Shown piece by piece: positions 52,240 through 61,274 of a stretch of DNA of 64,000 nt; within the stretch, counting starts at the first letter, position 1; each line of letters starts with the position of its first letter. Under the pieces are notes generated by a model, which was not told the origin of the DNA, did no database searches, and saw only the letters and a list, made by a program, of their open reading frames with translations. The position numbers were made by a program, and so were the translations under genes. Source of the DNA: Mobilitalea torta (GTDB lineage Bacteria > Bacillota > Clostridia > Lachnospirales > Lachnospiraceae); contig NZ_JBNPXH010000013.1 in NCBI RefSeq assembly GCF_050433395.1, positions 62,001-126,000 of the forward strand. Direction: 5' to 3'.

Positions 52240-53082
52240 TCATTTCTTAATAACCGGGATCCATATTTCGCTTTTGTAATCGGATGAGCTCAGATCACCG
52301 TTTGAATACCATTCCACTTCCGGTGCCTCTGCGTGTTCATAGCCGGATGTGGGAAACCATTCGGAGAAAATGCGCCCCCATATATCTGCCATTGCGGTAG
52401 GCATGGGGCCGGTTATTTCAAATATAGCCCATGTAAGAGCCGGTATTTCAAGCCTGCTCAGCGTTTTGGGACAATCTTTTTCCGTTATGGCGGCAATGTA
52501 GTAATCTGTTGTGTTGTCTTCATACATTCCGCTGTAAACACCCACCAGCCCATCCCCAAGTCCGGCGATCTGCCCGAAGACCTCAGCCGGGGTTTCCCGC
52601 CACATCTTTCCTACGTTTTCACCCAAACCCTCAACAGTAGAAAATCGCTGCTTTACACCCACAACGGCAAAGGAAGCTCTTTGTTCCATTCTGTAATTCA
52701 TCTCAACCACTCCTTTTAGTGATAAAGAGAATGTGATACGAGGATACGCCTTTAAGGATATTCCTTTTTCCCTTGCTTTTGACGGTGTAATTCCATGCAT
52801 TGCTATAAATGCACGAGAAAACGAATCAGGCGAATTATAACCATACTTCAAAGCAATATCAATTATCTTTTCCTTCCCATTCTGCAAGTCAAAAGCGGCA
52901 AGGGTTAAACGGCGGCGCCTTATGTATTCGGATAGCGGTACGCCGATCAGGAAAGCAAACATGCGCTGAAAGTGATATTGAGAGCATAATGCGATCTGTG
53001 CAATCCTGGCATATTCCATTTCACGGTCAAGATTGCTTTCGATATAATCGATTGCTTGTTTCATGTTTTCCAGTGTATCCAT
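52240..53082 (-). CDS. AraC-family regulator with GyrI-like domain
   Basis: A 280-residue activator-type regulator. Two helix-turn-helix units fill residues 8-105 (YARIAQIALCSQYHFQRMFA, then IIDIALKYGYNSPDSFSRAF and GITPSKAR). Residues 125-280 are a GyrI-like small-molecule domain (MEQRASFAVVGVKQ, then VGVYSGMYED and SEIWIPV). Reported relatives sense drugs or other hydrophobic ligands; the target is unknown. A promoter of its own lies at 53108-53136. It has a clear terminator. Confidence 0.9.
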   Translation of the reverse strand: MDTLENMKQAIDYIESNLDREMEYARIAQIALCSQYHFQRMFAFLIGVPLSEYIRRRRLTLAAFDLQNGKEKIIDIALKYGYNSPDSFSRAFIAMHGITPSKAREKGISLKAYPRITFSLSLKGVVEMNYRMEQRASFAVVGVKQRFSTVEGLGENVGKMWRETPAEVFGQIAGLGDGLVGVYSGMYEDNTTDYYIAAITEKDCPKTLSRLEIPALTWAIFEITGPMPTAMADIWGRIFSEWFPTSGYEHAEAPEVEWYSNGDLSSSDYKSEIWIPVIKK

Positions 53083-53107
53083 ATACTTCTCCTTTCATGA
53101 TAAGTAT

Positions 53108-53136
53108 AATATAAATTAAGAACGTATACCCGACAA
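53108..53136 (-). promoter_or_regulatory. Promoter of the minus-strand AraC gene
   Basis: On the minus strand TTGTCG (53131-53136), 17-bp spacer, TATATT (53108-53113), 26 bases before the start codon. Between 53137 and 53364 no gene was seen. Confidence 0.55.
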
Positions 53137-53364
53137 TATTTGCAAGTATTTGTAGGCTGGAGCGTTAATCCGCTCGCAAACAACCCCCTGAGCCAATACA
53201 CCGGATGATTATAGAGATCATAATATATGATAAGCTTTAAGAAATTACAAGTCAATATTTTTTACATAGTCTTAAGATTATGAATTCAATAATTTTGGTT
53301 GAAACAAAGCTCCGGAGGAGATACAATTATAGTGATACTTTTCTCGTAGAATTGAGGTGAAGGA

Positions 53365-54207
53365 ATGGAAAAGCTCCTTATTATTGACGGATTGAATTTG
53401 CATTTTCAGATGTTTTTTGGTATGCCGTCAAGAATTATGAATGCTTACGGTAAAGCGATACAAGGCACTCTGGGATTCGTTGGAGCGTTAATCAAGATAA
53501 TGAAAATGACAAAGCCAACTCATATTGTGGTGCTGTTTGACGGCGAACATCCAAATGACAGAGCGGAACTGCTTTCCGAATATAAAGCCAACCGCCAGGA
53601 TTATTCCGCTGTGCCCGAGGAAGAAAGCCCATTTTCACAACTGCAGGATGTATATGATGCCTTAACCTTTATGAATATCAAGCACACAGAGGTAGCCGAA
53701 CTGGAAACCGATGATGTTATCGCAAGCTATGTACACACATACGAAGACAAGGGACAAATAGTGATTGCTTCCTATGACAGTGACTTTTTTCAGCTTATCA
53801 GTGATAATGTAAGAGTATTGCGGTACCGCGGCGATAATACGGTTCTTTGCGAGGCCGAATACATATATAACAAATATGGTATATTACCCTCCCAATATGC
53901 AGATTTCAAGTCCTTAACCGGCGATCATTCCGATAACATCAAAGGTGCGGAGAAGATAGGTCCCAAAACTGCTGCAGCACTTATAAATCAGCTTGGATAC
54001 TTGCAGGAAATCATAAATAATGCCGATAAAATCCAAAAGCCGTCCATCCGTGAGTCCATTATTCGAAACGCAGACCGTTTGCGGAATAACTACAAGCTGA
54101 TAAAGCTTGAGGATAGAGCAGTCTTGCCATTTGTTTTTGATGAACTCGCCTACAATTATAGCGGCATCACCACTAACGAGGTTTTGAAAGGAATTGGGCT
54201 GAGATGA
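53365..54207 (+). CDS. Stand-alone 5'-3' exonuclease (FEN/PolA N-domain type)
   Basis: A 280-residue nuclease equal to the N-terminal part of DNA polymerase I. The metal-binding acidic residues are in LLIIDGLNLHF (start), VVLFDGEHPN, LETDDVIASY and IASYDSDFFQL, and the helix-three-turn-helix DNA grip is KGAEKIGPKTAAALINQLG. It would remove flaps or RNA primers. Whether the organism also has a fused polymerase is not visible. GAGGTGAAGGA precedes the ATG. Its stop overlaps the ATG of a broken kinase gene. Confidence 0.9.
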   Translation: MEKLLIIDGLNLHFQMFFGMPSRIMNAYGKAIQGTLGFVGALIKIMKMTKPTHIVVLFDGEHPNDRAELLSEYKANRQDYSAVPEEESPFSQLQDVYDALTFMNIKHTEVAELETDDVIASYVHTYEDKGQIVIASYDSDFFQLISDNVRVLRYRGDNTVLCEAEYIYNKYGILPSQYADFKSLTGDHSDNIKGAEKIGPKTAAALINQLGYLQEIINNADKIQKPSIRESIIRNADRLRNNYKLIKLEDRAVLPFVFDELAYNYSGITTNEVLKGIGLR

Positions 54208-54302
54208 ATGAACCACGTGGTATCCTTGTTTTCAGAGCGAACGGTAGCGGGAAATCGATTTTTGGAAAGGCAGCTTCAGGCGAATTTAATGAACTTTATT
54301 GA
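54204..54302 (+). pseudogene. P-loop kinase/ATPase, truncated after 32 codons
   Basis: An ATG overlapping the exonuclease stop starts MNEPRGILVFRANGSGKSIF. The Walker A (ANGSGKS) is that of small nucleoside-kinase-like P-loop proteins. It stops after 32 codons, so only the first strand and loop remain. The bases up to 54395 contain no other gene. Confidence 0.6.
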
Positions 54303-54395
54303 AAAGCAGCGTATTTTCAGCAAGTAAAATCAAGCGATGCAAGTTATATTACTCTATAATGACGATAGGGTGGTTAAAGCGAGGTGAAATGATAA

Positions 54396-55364
54396 ATGTA
54401 CGAGTGGAATAAGCAAATTCAAATAATCGTTGATGAAATTGACGAGTGCATTAAGAACCATAATGGAGAGGCTATAACGCTGCGATTTCTTTCTCGCAAG
54501 CTGGGATATTCTGAGTTTCATACGACAAGAAAATTTAAGGAAATATCGGGTATGCAGTTTAGGGATTATCTGCGTCAAAGAAAGTTGGCTTTTGCTTTGA
54601 GAGAGGTCAGGGACAGCGAAAGAAGCCTTTTGGATATTGCTTTTGATTATGGATTTTCAACACATGAAGCCTTTACGCGGGCGTTCAAGTCGGCATATTG
54701 CATTGCTCCAAGCGAGTACCGTAAAAATCCTATGCCGGTCGCACTTCGTACAAAAATAAAACCTTTTGACCGCTACTTTTTAGGAATTGGAGAAATTGGC
54801 ATGGTAAAATCCACAGAGGACGTCAAGATTTATTTTGTAACGATTCCCGCCCATAGGTTTTTGCACATCAAAAACTATGAGAGCAATGGTTATTGGGATT
54901 TCTGGCAAAAACAGAACGCCATACCGGGGCAGGATTATGATACTATCTGCGGTTTGCTCGACAGTATCAAGGATAAACTGGATGACATAGGCAGCAACGA
55001 TCTTAGCAGCGGCAGCGGTCAGATTATGGCGTATATCCACGACCCGGATGGTAAACCTTTCTGTTACGGTATCCCCCGCGCTGAATGTTACGGCGTCCGG
55101 CTCGACCCCGATTATAACGGCGAAGTGCCGGCACAAATGCTCTTGATAGACGTACCCGAAGAAGAGTACATTGTTTTCGAACATGGGCCGTTCGATTATG
55201 AACAAGAAAACCGCAGCGTGGAGGAAAAGGTAGATGCGGCAATTGCAAAGTTTGATTTCGCAGACACCTCTTATTGTTATGATACTTCTCCCGGCAGAAT
55301 GGCCTACTTTTTCCATGACCCGAAGCGATTTTGGAAGTATGTCAGGCCAGTGCGGAAACAATAG
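54396..55364 (+). CDS. AraC-family regulator with GyrI-like domain
   Basis: A 322-residue regulator with the AraC double helix-turn-helix at residues 8-112 (ITLRFLSRKLGYSEFHTTRK, then LLDIAFDYGFSTHEAFTRAF and CIAPSEYRK). A GyrI-like effector domain covers about 140-320 (VTIPAHRFLHIKNYE, then VPEEEYIVFEHG). It resembles but is not close to the AraC protein 1.3 kb upstream on the other strand. GAGGTGAAATG precedes the ATG. A terminator follows it. Ligand unknown. Confidence 0.9.
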   Translation: MYEWNKQIQIIVDEIDECIKNHNGEAITLRFLSRKLGYSEFHTTRKFKEISGMQFRDYLRQRKLAFALREVRDSERSLLDIAFDYGFSTHEAFTRAFKSAYCIAPSEYRKNPMPVALRTKIKPFDRYFLGIGEIGMVKSTEDVKIYFVTIPAHRFLHIKNYESNGYWDFWQKQNAIPGQDYDTICGLLDSIKDKLDDIGSNDLSSGSGQIMAYIHDPDGKPFCYGIPRAECYGVRLDPDYNGEVPAQMLLIDVPEEEYIVFEHGPFDYEQENRSVEEKVDAAIAKFDFADTSYCYDTSPGRMAYFFHDPKRFWKYVRPVRKQ

Positions 55365-55390
55365 ACGACATAGTACTGTTGGCAAAGAGT

Positions 55391-55427
55391 GAGAGGAGGG
55401 CGGCTAGTCACCGCCTCCTTCTCGTTT
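55391..55427 (+). terminator. Terminator of the second AraC gene
   Basis: GAGAGGAGGGCGG (55391-55403) pairs with CCGCCTCCTTCTC (55411-55423), followed by GTTTT. Confidence 0.75.
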
Positions 55428-55469
55428 TATAAGCACCCTTGCCAGCTTGATTTTTAAAGGATATGAGAT

Positions 55470-55580
55470 CTACCGAATTGTCATGGCTTCTTTTATAAGT
55501 TCCAGGCATGCTTCCAAGTCGCCTTCCAAGCCGTCTAATGTCATACCCTTCCATATCAATATAGAAAAATAGATTGTGGG
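55470..55580 (-). pseudogene. YcxB-like protein, C-terminal fragment
   Basis: The minus-strand frame ends DGLEGDLEACLELIKEAMTI. It matches the tail of the full-length YcxB-like protein at 22116 (DGFEGDPEACLKLMQEAIKT). Only about 36 codons remain, so it is the relic of a second copy 33 kb away. Confidence 0.6.
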
Positions 55581-55676
55581 CATAAAATCTCTTTTTGCAT
55601 CATGAAGTGAATTTTATGATGTCTTTGCGTTAAAAGCTGTAAAATATATAAACTATGATGACTTTATTTCAGTTGC

Positions 55677-55716
55677 AACGGCGGTTTTGAAATCAATCAG
55701 AGCTGCCGTTTTTTTT
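55677..55716 (+). terminator. Terminator-like hairpin
   Basis: AACGGC (55677-55682) pairs with GCCGTT (55705-55710) followed by TTTTTT. It ends an empty stretch (55581-55676); from 55717 to 55879 only the likely promoter region of the secreted enzyme is found. Confidence 0.6.
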
Positions 55717-55879
55717 CGTAGAAGCTGAGGAGATAAAATAGATGATTGGTTTTTTTGTAAGACATTAGCATTTATAAATAAAAAATGTATTGTTTTTCCA
55801 AATTATATGATATACTAATTATGACAATCTAGCTTGCACAAATTAATATTAGTAAAAAATTCATGAAAGGAGTGAGTGT

Positions 55880-58800
55880 ATGAAGAAAACGAAAATCTTT
55901 TCTTTCGCTGTTGCGGTGTGCATGCTGCTGACTTTAATTACAACTATGCCCGTCTCCGCAGCCGAGGAAGGTACAGTGTCTGCTACCGAATGGCAAAAAG
56001 ATGCAGTTGTATATCCTGCTCAGGAGCAGTTAATCCCGGCGGGACCTGTTTGGGTCAAATGGAACACTGTGCAAAATGCAGTAAGATACATAGTGTATCT
56101 GGACGACAAACCGGGTGTAGCTGTTAATGCGACGTCCGGCAGCACGATTGAGTATGAGGTATATACGGTTGATGTAAATACTCATACCGTCTGGATCGAA
56201 GCCGAGCTGACAAACGGTCAGAAGGTTTTGACAAAGCCAAGAACGTTTTATGTAAGCAAGAAAGGGATCGGTTTTTTTAACGATCTTTCAAACATGCAGA
56301 ACATGAATCTAAGCTGGTATTACACCTGGAACGCAACCAAATCAAATCAAGCAGTCGTAGAGAAACTTGATTTTACCCCTATGTTCTGGAACGGCCAATG
56401 CAATCCCGGTGAAATTGCCGGCTACAAAACAGTGCTTGGCTGTAATGAGCCGGACCACACAGGACAAGTTAATACACCTGCAACGACGGTTGCCCGCAGT
56501 TGGTGGCCCAGCTTTGTTGATTCCGGCAAACGCACCGGATCACCTGCTGCGGCTTGGGAGTATGAAAATAAACCCGGCCAGTGGCTTTATGATTTTATGG
56601 AGCTTATTAAGCGGCCGGACGGTTCCTATCCTGTTGATTTTATTACAGTTCATAGCTATCCCGGCTGGCCCGGTGATACAGACGGAGGAGATCAGATTGC
56701 CGACTTTAAAGCATTGATCGAGGATTTATGGAACCGTTACCACAAGCCAATCTGGATTACTGAGTTTGCTGTGGCAAACTGGCCCAGTAACCAGGATGAT
56801 ATACAACCCTGGGGTTATACGAAGCAGCATGTATACAACTATATGGACAAGCTCCTTGACTATCTGGACAACTGTCCTTATGTCGAGCGTTATGCGTGGT
56901 TCTCCTTCGGCGATCCGGACGGCAATCCGTATGGTGAGAGTGCCGGAAGCCATGCTGCTTTGACGACCCGGACAACCGGTGTTCTGACCCGGCTCGGCGA
57001 ACTTTACAGAGATAAGGGCAATCCGCAAAAACGTTCCGTTTCTGACAGCGCTGTTCCGGGCTCACTGGGCGGAACGGTATCCTGTATTATTAATGTTTCA
57101 GCAGGAACGGGAGGTACCGTCATGGGCGGCGGCACCTATAGCGATCATGCACAGGTTACCCTGACTGCCAGGCCGAATGAACATTATCTCTTTGACGGCT
57201 GGTACGCGGGCAGTACAAAAGTAAGCGATAATCCGACCTATCTCTTTACGGCAATAGCAAGTATGACACTGCAGGCGAGATTTAAGGTTGACCCGGCAAA
57301 TCCGCCTCCGGTCCCTGTGATTCATATTTATGATCCTGACAATGTGTTTGGCGGCAATGCATTTGTTTATTCCGGTATCTGGATTAACCAATGGCTGGAA
57401 ATGAGCGGCCCATGGCCGGGTATTCCTTTGCAGAAGAACAATGGCTGGCTTACATTTGAAATGGATCTGGAAACTGTCGCTACCTTTATTCTCAATGACG
57501 GAAGCTTCGATGCCGCGACCCAGATCAAATATGTATGGGACGAGGGACTGCATAACAAAACAGATCTTTACTTTGCAGTTGATAAGGACGCACTGGCGTA
57601 TCAGAGTGACGGAGGCAGCAAAAAACACTATTTAACTCAGTACAAAACCAGGGAAGCTGCCCTCAGGGGAGGCGGTACCGCACCTGGCGGCCCTGTACTT
57701 AATATCTATGACCCCACCAATCAGCTTGGCAGCAATCCGTACTGGTACGGACTTGATACCAACTGGTGGGAATGGCCTGCAGGTTCATACCCCGGCGCAT
57801 CTCTAACAAAGAGTGCAGACGGCTGGTTCTCACTTGAGTATGACCTCAATGTCCTAAACGCAATCATTTTTAACAATGGTACCGAGAGTGTAAAATATGT
57901 ATGGTCACGTGACAGACATAAATTCAATGAATATTGGCTTGTTGTTGATCCTACTGCACCGACACATGTAGTGGATAATGGCACAGTTGAAAGATTTTTA
58001 ATTCCATATACCAGTAAGGCTGCAGCATTGGCAGGCGGCGGCACGGAACCGGGACCAGGCAGAGGCGGGCCGGTTGACCCTGACATTCCGCCCGATCCTG
58101 ATCCGGATCCATCAGGGGACGTGACAAACGTTGCACTCGGTAAGATGGCGGCAACAAACAGACCGGGCAACGGCGCGGCCAGCTACGGTGTTGACGGCGA
58201 CGCGAATACCCGCTTTGAATCTGAGCACGGCGGAAACTATGAGCTGATTTACACCGTTGATTTGGGTGCTAATTGCTCAGTCAGCCAGATCGCAATCAAC
58301 TGGGAAGCAATGACCACCACAGCCACGAAGTTCAAGATTGAAACCGCTACAAGCGAAAATGGTCTCTGGACAGAGGTTTACACTAAGAACAGCGGCGCGG
58401 CTGAACAGGTGTTCCGCACAACGTTTAATGCAGTCACAGCACGTTATGTTAAGCTCACGGCTACTGAGAAGGAAGGTCCTTGGGGCTACTCCTTCTGGGA
58501 ATTTGAAGTTTATGGCACCGGGGGACAGGCTTCTTCTGCCAATGTTGCAAGGGGTAAAACTGCTTCAACAAACAGACCGGGCAACGGTGCTGCCAGCTAT
58601 GGTATTGACGGCAGCAGCAATACCCGCTTTGAGTCCGAACATGGAGGAAATTATGAACTTACCTACACGATCGATCTTGGAAGCACATTCTCTGTTAATA
58701 AGATAGCTATTTTATGGGAAGCTGTCACTACAACAGCTACAAAGTTCAAGATTGAAACCGCTGCAAGTGAAAACGGACCCTGGACAACCGTTTATACGAA

Positions 58801-58936
58801 GAGCGGCGGTGATCCTGTTATGGATTTTGAAACATCATTTGCAGCTGTAAATGCTCGCTATGTAAAACTTACAGCTTATGAGAAGACCGGTCCTTGGGGC
58901 TATTCCTTCTGGGAATTTGAAGTTTACGGCAGATAA
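55880..58936 (+). CDS. Secreted GH128-type beta-1,3-glucanase, multidomain
   Basis: A 1018-residue exported enzyme. A signal peptide ends at about PVSAAEE. Residues about 35-125 are a fibronectin-like module, and about 130-375 the family 128 barrel with GCNEPDHTGQ (acid/base Glu), DFITVHSYPGWPG and KPIWITEFAVANW (nucleophile Glu). An InlB-type repeat (GGTYSDHAQVTLTARPN) follows, then two starch-binding-like modules (IHIYDPDNV, LNIYDPTNQ), a Pro/Asp linker, and two F5/8-type (CBM32-like) modules, near-identical duplicates. It would digest beta-1,3-glucan outside the cell. AAAGGAG precedes the ATG. Confidence 0.85.
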   Translation: MKKTKIFSFAVAVCMLLTLITTMPVSAAEEGTVSATEWQKDAVVYPAQEQLIPAGPVWVKWNTVQNAVRYIVYLDDKPGVAVNATSGSTIEYEVYTVDVNTHTVWIEAELTNGQKVLTKPRTFYVSKKGIGFFNDLSNMQNMNLSWYYTWNATKSNQAVVEKLDFTPMFWNGQCNPGEIAGYKTVLGCNEPDHTGQVNTPATTVARSWWPSFVDSGKRTGSPAAAWEYENKPGQWLYDFMELIKRPDGSYPVDFITVHSYPGWPGDTDGGDQIADFKALIEDLWNRYHKPIWITEFAVANWPSNQDDIQPWGYTKQHVYNYMDKLLDYLDNCPYVERYAWFSFGDPDGNPYGESAGSHAALTTRTTGVLTRLGELYRDKGNPQKRSVSDSAVPGSLGGTVSCIINVSAGTGGTVMGGGTYSDHAQVTLTARPNEHYLFDGWYAGSTKVSDNPTYLFTAIASMTLQARFKVDPANPPPVPVIHIYDPDNVFGGNAFVYSGIWINQWLEMSGPWPGIPLQKNNGWLTFEMDLETVATFILNDGSFDAATQIKYVWDEGLHNKTDLYFAVDKDALAYQSDGGSKKHYLTQYKTREAALRGGGTAPGGPVLNIYDPTNQLGSNPYWYGLDTNWWEWPAGSYPGASLTKSADGWFSLEYDLNVLNAIIFNNGTESVKYVWSRDRHKFNEYWLVVDPTAPTHVVDNGTVERFLIPYTSKAAALAGGGTEPGPGRGGPVDPDIPPDPDPDPSGDVTNVALGKMAATNRPGNGAASYGVDGDANTRFESEHGGNYELIYTVDLGANCSVSQIAINWEAMTTTATKFKIETATSENGLWTEVYTKNSGAAEQVFRTTFNAVTARYVKLTATEKEGPWGYSFWEFEVYGTGGQASSANVARGKTASTNRPGNGAASYGIDGSSNTRFESEHGGNYELTYTIDLGSTFSVNKIAILWEAVTTTATKFKIETAASENGPWTTVYTKSGGDPVMDFETSFAAVNARYVKLTAYEKTGPWGYSFWEFEVYGR

Positions 58937-58972
58937 GCAAGCCGGTATGGAATATTCAGACAGGCAATGATA

Positions 58973-59028
58973 TATAAAATAGGAAACCATAAGATAGCAC
59001 TTGCTATCTTATGGTTTCCTATTTTATA
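58973..59028. terminator. 27-bp perfect hairpin
   Basis: A perfect 27-bp stem with a 2-base loop, arms 58973-58999 and 59002-59028, 36 bases after the GH128 stop. It is much longer than a standard terminator and would fold the mRNA end very stably, acting in both directions. Confidence 0.8.
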
Positions 59029-59102
59029 CTAAAGATGGATTCACCAAAAAATTTGCAGTATAAAAAAAATGTTATGCTATACAAAGCTGAGGAGGTTTTG
59101 TA

Positions 59103-59459
59103 ATGTCTGAAAGAGGTTTGGTAACAAAAGTATCAGGAAAGAGCATGTGTGTGAAGATGTTTCCGCTTACCAGCTGCGGTGAGTGTAAAGCATGTGATGC
59201 GCACAGACGGTCTGCCATGACAATAGAAATTGAAAATACTTGTAATGCTTCTGTTGGAGATTATGTGTCTGTTGATATGAAGGAGACTATTTTGGCAGGC
59301 GCTGTTATTTTTTACGGTGTTCCGCTTATGGCTTTCGCAGCGGGCATTTTGCTGGGCTGGATCATTACGCCGGGCTTGGTTTCAGAAAGCCTGAGGGAGC
59401 CTGTTACCGCCGCTGTAGGGGTAGGCTTTTTATTAATAAGTTATTTGTGTATCCGCTGA
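59103..59459 (+). CDS. RseC/SoxR-reducing-type membrane protein, likely frameshifted
   Basis: A 118-residue protein of the RseC type (SoxR-reducing system / rnf-associated). CGECKACDA (about 26-34) is the conserved Cys cluster, then a small beta domain and two transmembrane helices (about 60-85 and 98-116). The frame ends at LCIR. A second frame continues without a gap (LFVYPLIKSRAAFPVATAII and an acidic end to 59545), so the gene probably suffered a frameshift in its last helix or contains an error. It lies just before the rnf operon and probably works with it. TGAGGAGG precedes the ATG. Confidence 0.8.
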   Translation: MSERGLVTKVSGKSMCVKMFPLTSCGECKACDAHRRSAMTIEIENTCNASVGDYVSVDMKETILAGAVIFYGVPLMAFAAGILLGWIITPGLVSESLREPVTAAVGVGFLLISYLCIR

Positions 59460-59550
59460 TTAAGAGTCGTGCGGCATTTCCGGTTGCAACAGCAATTATT
59501 TCAAATAACCTGGAGGACGACCCGGAAGAAGAAAAAGAATGGTAGTAATT

Positions 59551-59587
59551 ACCACTGTAGGGCTTGCGGTTTTACAGTGGTTTTTTT
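59551..59587 (+). terminator. Terminator after the RseC-like gene
   Basis: ACCACTGTA (59551-59559) pairs with TACAGTGGT (59573-59581), followed by TTTTTT. Confidence 0.85.
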
Positions 59588-59675
59588 ACGGCGTTTTGTG
59601 AACTTATTAACGAAATTGTTATCTTCCGGACAATATGTTATAATAATGACCGAGAGTTGAAAATACAGAGAGACT

Positions 59676-59914
59676 GTTACAGTTCAGCCTGCAATGTTAT
59701 GAAGTTAAGCCGTTAGAACTCCACCAAGTCACTTTTACGCAGATCCGTCCAATGTTATATTCTGTGTCACAGAATGTAACATTGGTGCATCTTGTGAAGC
59801 GGAGCGCTTTGAACGCACGAAGGTAAGGCAAGTAAAAGTGACTTGGTGGAGTTCTAACGGCTTAACTTCATGACATTGGTTCGGCCTATGGAAGGGAGGA
59901 GGCTGAACTGTAAT
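59676..59914. mobile_element. MITE-like palindromic element with 8-bp TSD
   Basis: A 239-bp non-coding element. Terminal inverted repeats TTACAGTTCAGCCT (59677-59690) and its complement (59900-59913) are flanked by the direct repeat GAGAGACT (59668-59675 and 59915-59922), the size of an 8-bp target duplication. Inside, a 40-bp perfect inverted repeat (59699-59738 and 59832-59871) encloses an 18-bp stem with a one-base loop (59749-59785, one mismatch). There is no transposase. It separates the RseC-like gene from rnfC by its insertion. Confidence 0.75.
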
Positions 59915-59934
59915 GAGAGACTTGGAGTGAAATT

Positions 59935-61269
59935 ATGAGATTGCCTACTTTTAAAAAGGGAATTCATCCAAAAGGTGAGAAACACCACACGGATGACAAA
60001 GCAATACAAGTAATACTCCCCAGAGTCGGTTCTAAAATGGTATATCCTATGGTACAAAGCATAGGTGTTCCATGCCAGCCTGCTGTATCTGTTGATGAGC
60101 GTGTGCTTCTGGGACAAAAAGTTGGAGATGCGGAAGGTTTAATCTCTTCTCCAATTCACACAAGCGTTTCGGGAACCGTAGACGCGATTACAAAGGTGCT
60201 TACTCCTGCCGGAATTGTTTCAAATGCTGTTATTGTGGAAAATGACGGGCTCTATGAAGAGCATCCGACAATTTCTGAACCTAAAGATTATAACAGCTAT
60301 ACCAATGATGAGATTTTGCAGAGAATTCGAGAAGCCGGTATTGTCGGTTTGGGAGGAGCAGGCTTCCCAACCCATGTGAAGCTGTCGCCGCCTAAGGACA
60401 TGATCATTGATAAGGTCCTGATCAACGGAGCGGAATGCGAGCCGTATCTGACAACGGATTATCGGGTTATGCTGGAGGAATCAGAAAAAATCGTTATTGG
60501 TACGGAGATCATATTAAAGCTATTGCCGACGGCTATAGCCATCATTGGAATCGAAGACAATAAGCCGAAAGCAATCGAAGCTATGCAAAAAGCATGTGAG
60601 GGCCATAACAAAATAAAAGTTCCTACAGTAAAAACAAAATATCCTCAAGGCAGTGAAAAACAATTGATTTGGGCTTGTACCGGCCGTGAGGTGGAAAAAG
60701 GAAAGCTCCCTGCCAGTTCCGGTGTCTTGGTGATCAATGTGGATACTGCGATTGCAATCCACCGTGCAATTGTAAGAGGACGTCCCTTGATGCGCAAGGT
60801 TGTTACCTTCGCAGGCGGTGCGGTAAGAAATCCGGGCAATTATAAAATCAGACTTGGAACACCCATTGACGAAATCGTTGAGGACATCGGCGGACTGCAT
60901 GTCGAACCGTCAAAAATTATAGTAGGCGGCCCAATGATGGGAATATCTACATATAAACTGAAAATCCCTGTTATGAAAACAACATCTGGTATTCTCCTTC
61001 TTACAGCAGAAGAGGCAGAAATCCCCCCTGAAAGAAATTGCATCCGCTGCGGCCGTTGTGTGGCCAGCTGCCCCATTGGGCTTATGCCGTATGCGCTCAA
61101 TCAATTTGTGATCCACCGGGAAATAGATAACTTTGTGCATAACAATGGTATGGAATGCATTGAATGCGGCAGTTGTTCCTATGTGTGCCCCTCTAAAAGG
61201 CACTTGACGCAGACCATCAAAAAGAAGAGAAGACAACTTCTTTCCCAAAAAAAGAAAAAGGATGATTAA
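59935..61269 (+). CDS. rnfC: Rnf complex subunit C
   Basis: The electron-input subunit of the Rnf complex (ferredoxin:NAD+ oxidoreductase), which pumps Na+ or H+ across the membrane. The 444-residue soluble protein has the NAD/FMN region AGIVGLGGAGFPTHVKL (about 135-150), INGAECEPYLTTDY, and two [4Fe-4S] clusters at CIRCGRCVASCP (about 364) and CIECGSCSYVCP (about 403). The ribosome site TTGGAGTG lies just after the MITE. First gene of the operon; the next starts 5 bases after its stop. Confidence 0.96.
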   Translation: MRLPTFKKGIHPKGEKHHTDDKAIQVILPRVGSKMVYPMVQSIGVPCQPAVSVDERVLLGQKVGDAEGLISSPIHTSVSGTVDAITKVLTPAGIVSNAVIVENDGLYEEHPTISEPKDYNSYTNDEILQRIREAGIVGLGGAGFPTHVKLSPPKDMIIDKVLINGAECEPYLTTDYRVMLEESEKIVIGTEIILKLLPTAIAIIGIEDNKPKAIEAMQKACEGHNKIKVPTVKTKYPQGSEKQLIWACTGREVEKGKLPASSGVLVINVDTAIAIHRAIVRGRPLMRKVVTFAGGAVRNPGNYKIRLGTPIDEIVEDIGGLHVEPSKIIVGGPMMGISTYKLKIPVMKTTSGILLLTAEEAEIPPERNCIRCGRCVASCPIGLMPYALNQFVIHREIDNFVHNNGMECIECGSCSYVCPSKRHLTQTIKKKRRQLLSQKKKKDD

Positions 61270-61274
61270 AATCA

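Noticed and set aside
59676..59914. Palindromic region as a riboswitch upstream of rnfC
   Set aside because: Terminal repeats with an 8-bp direct duplication fit a mobile element better, and no known riboswitch core was recognised. Conservation data could still change this.
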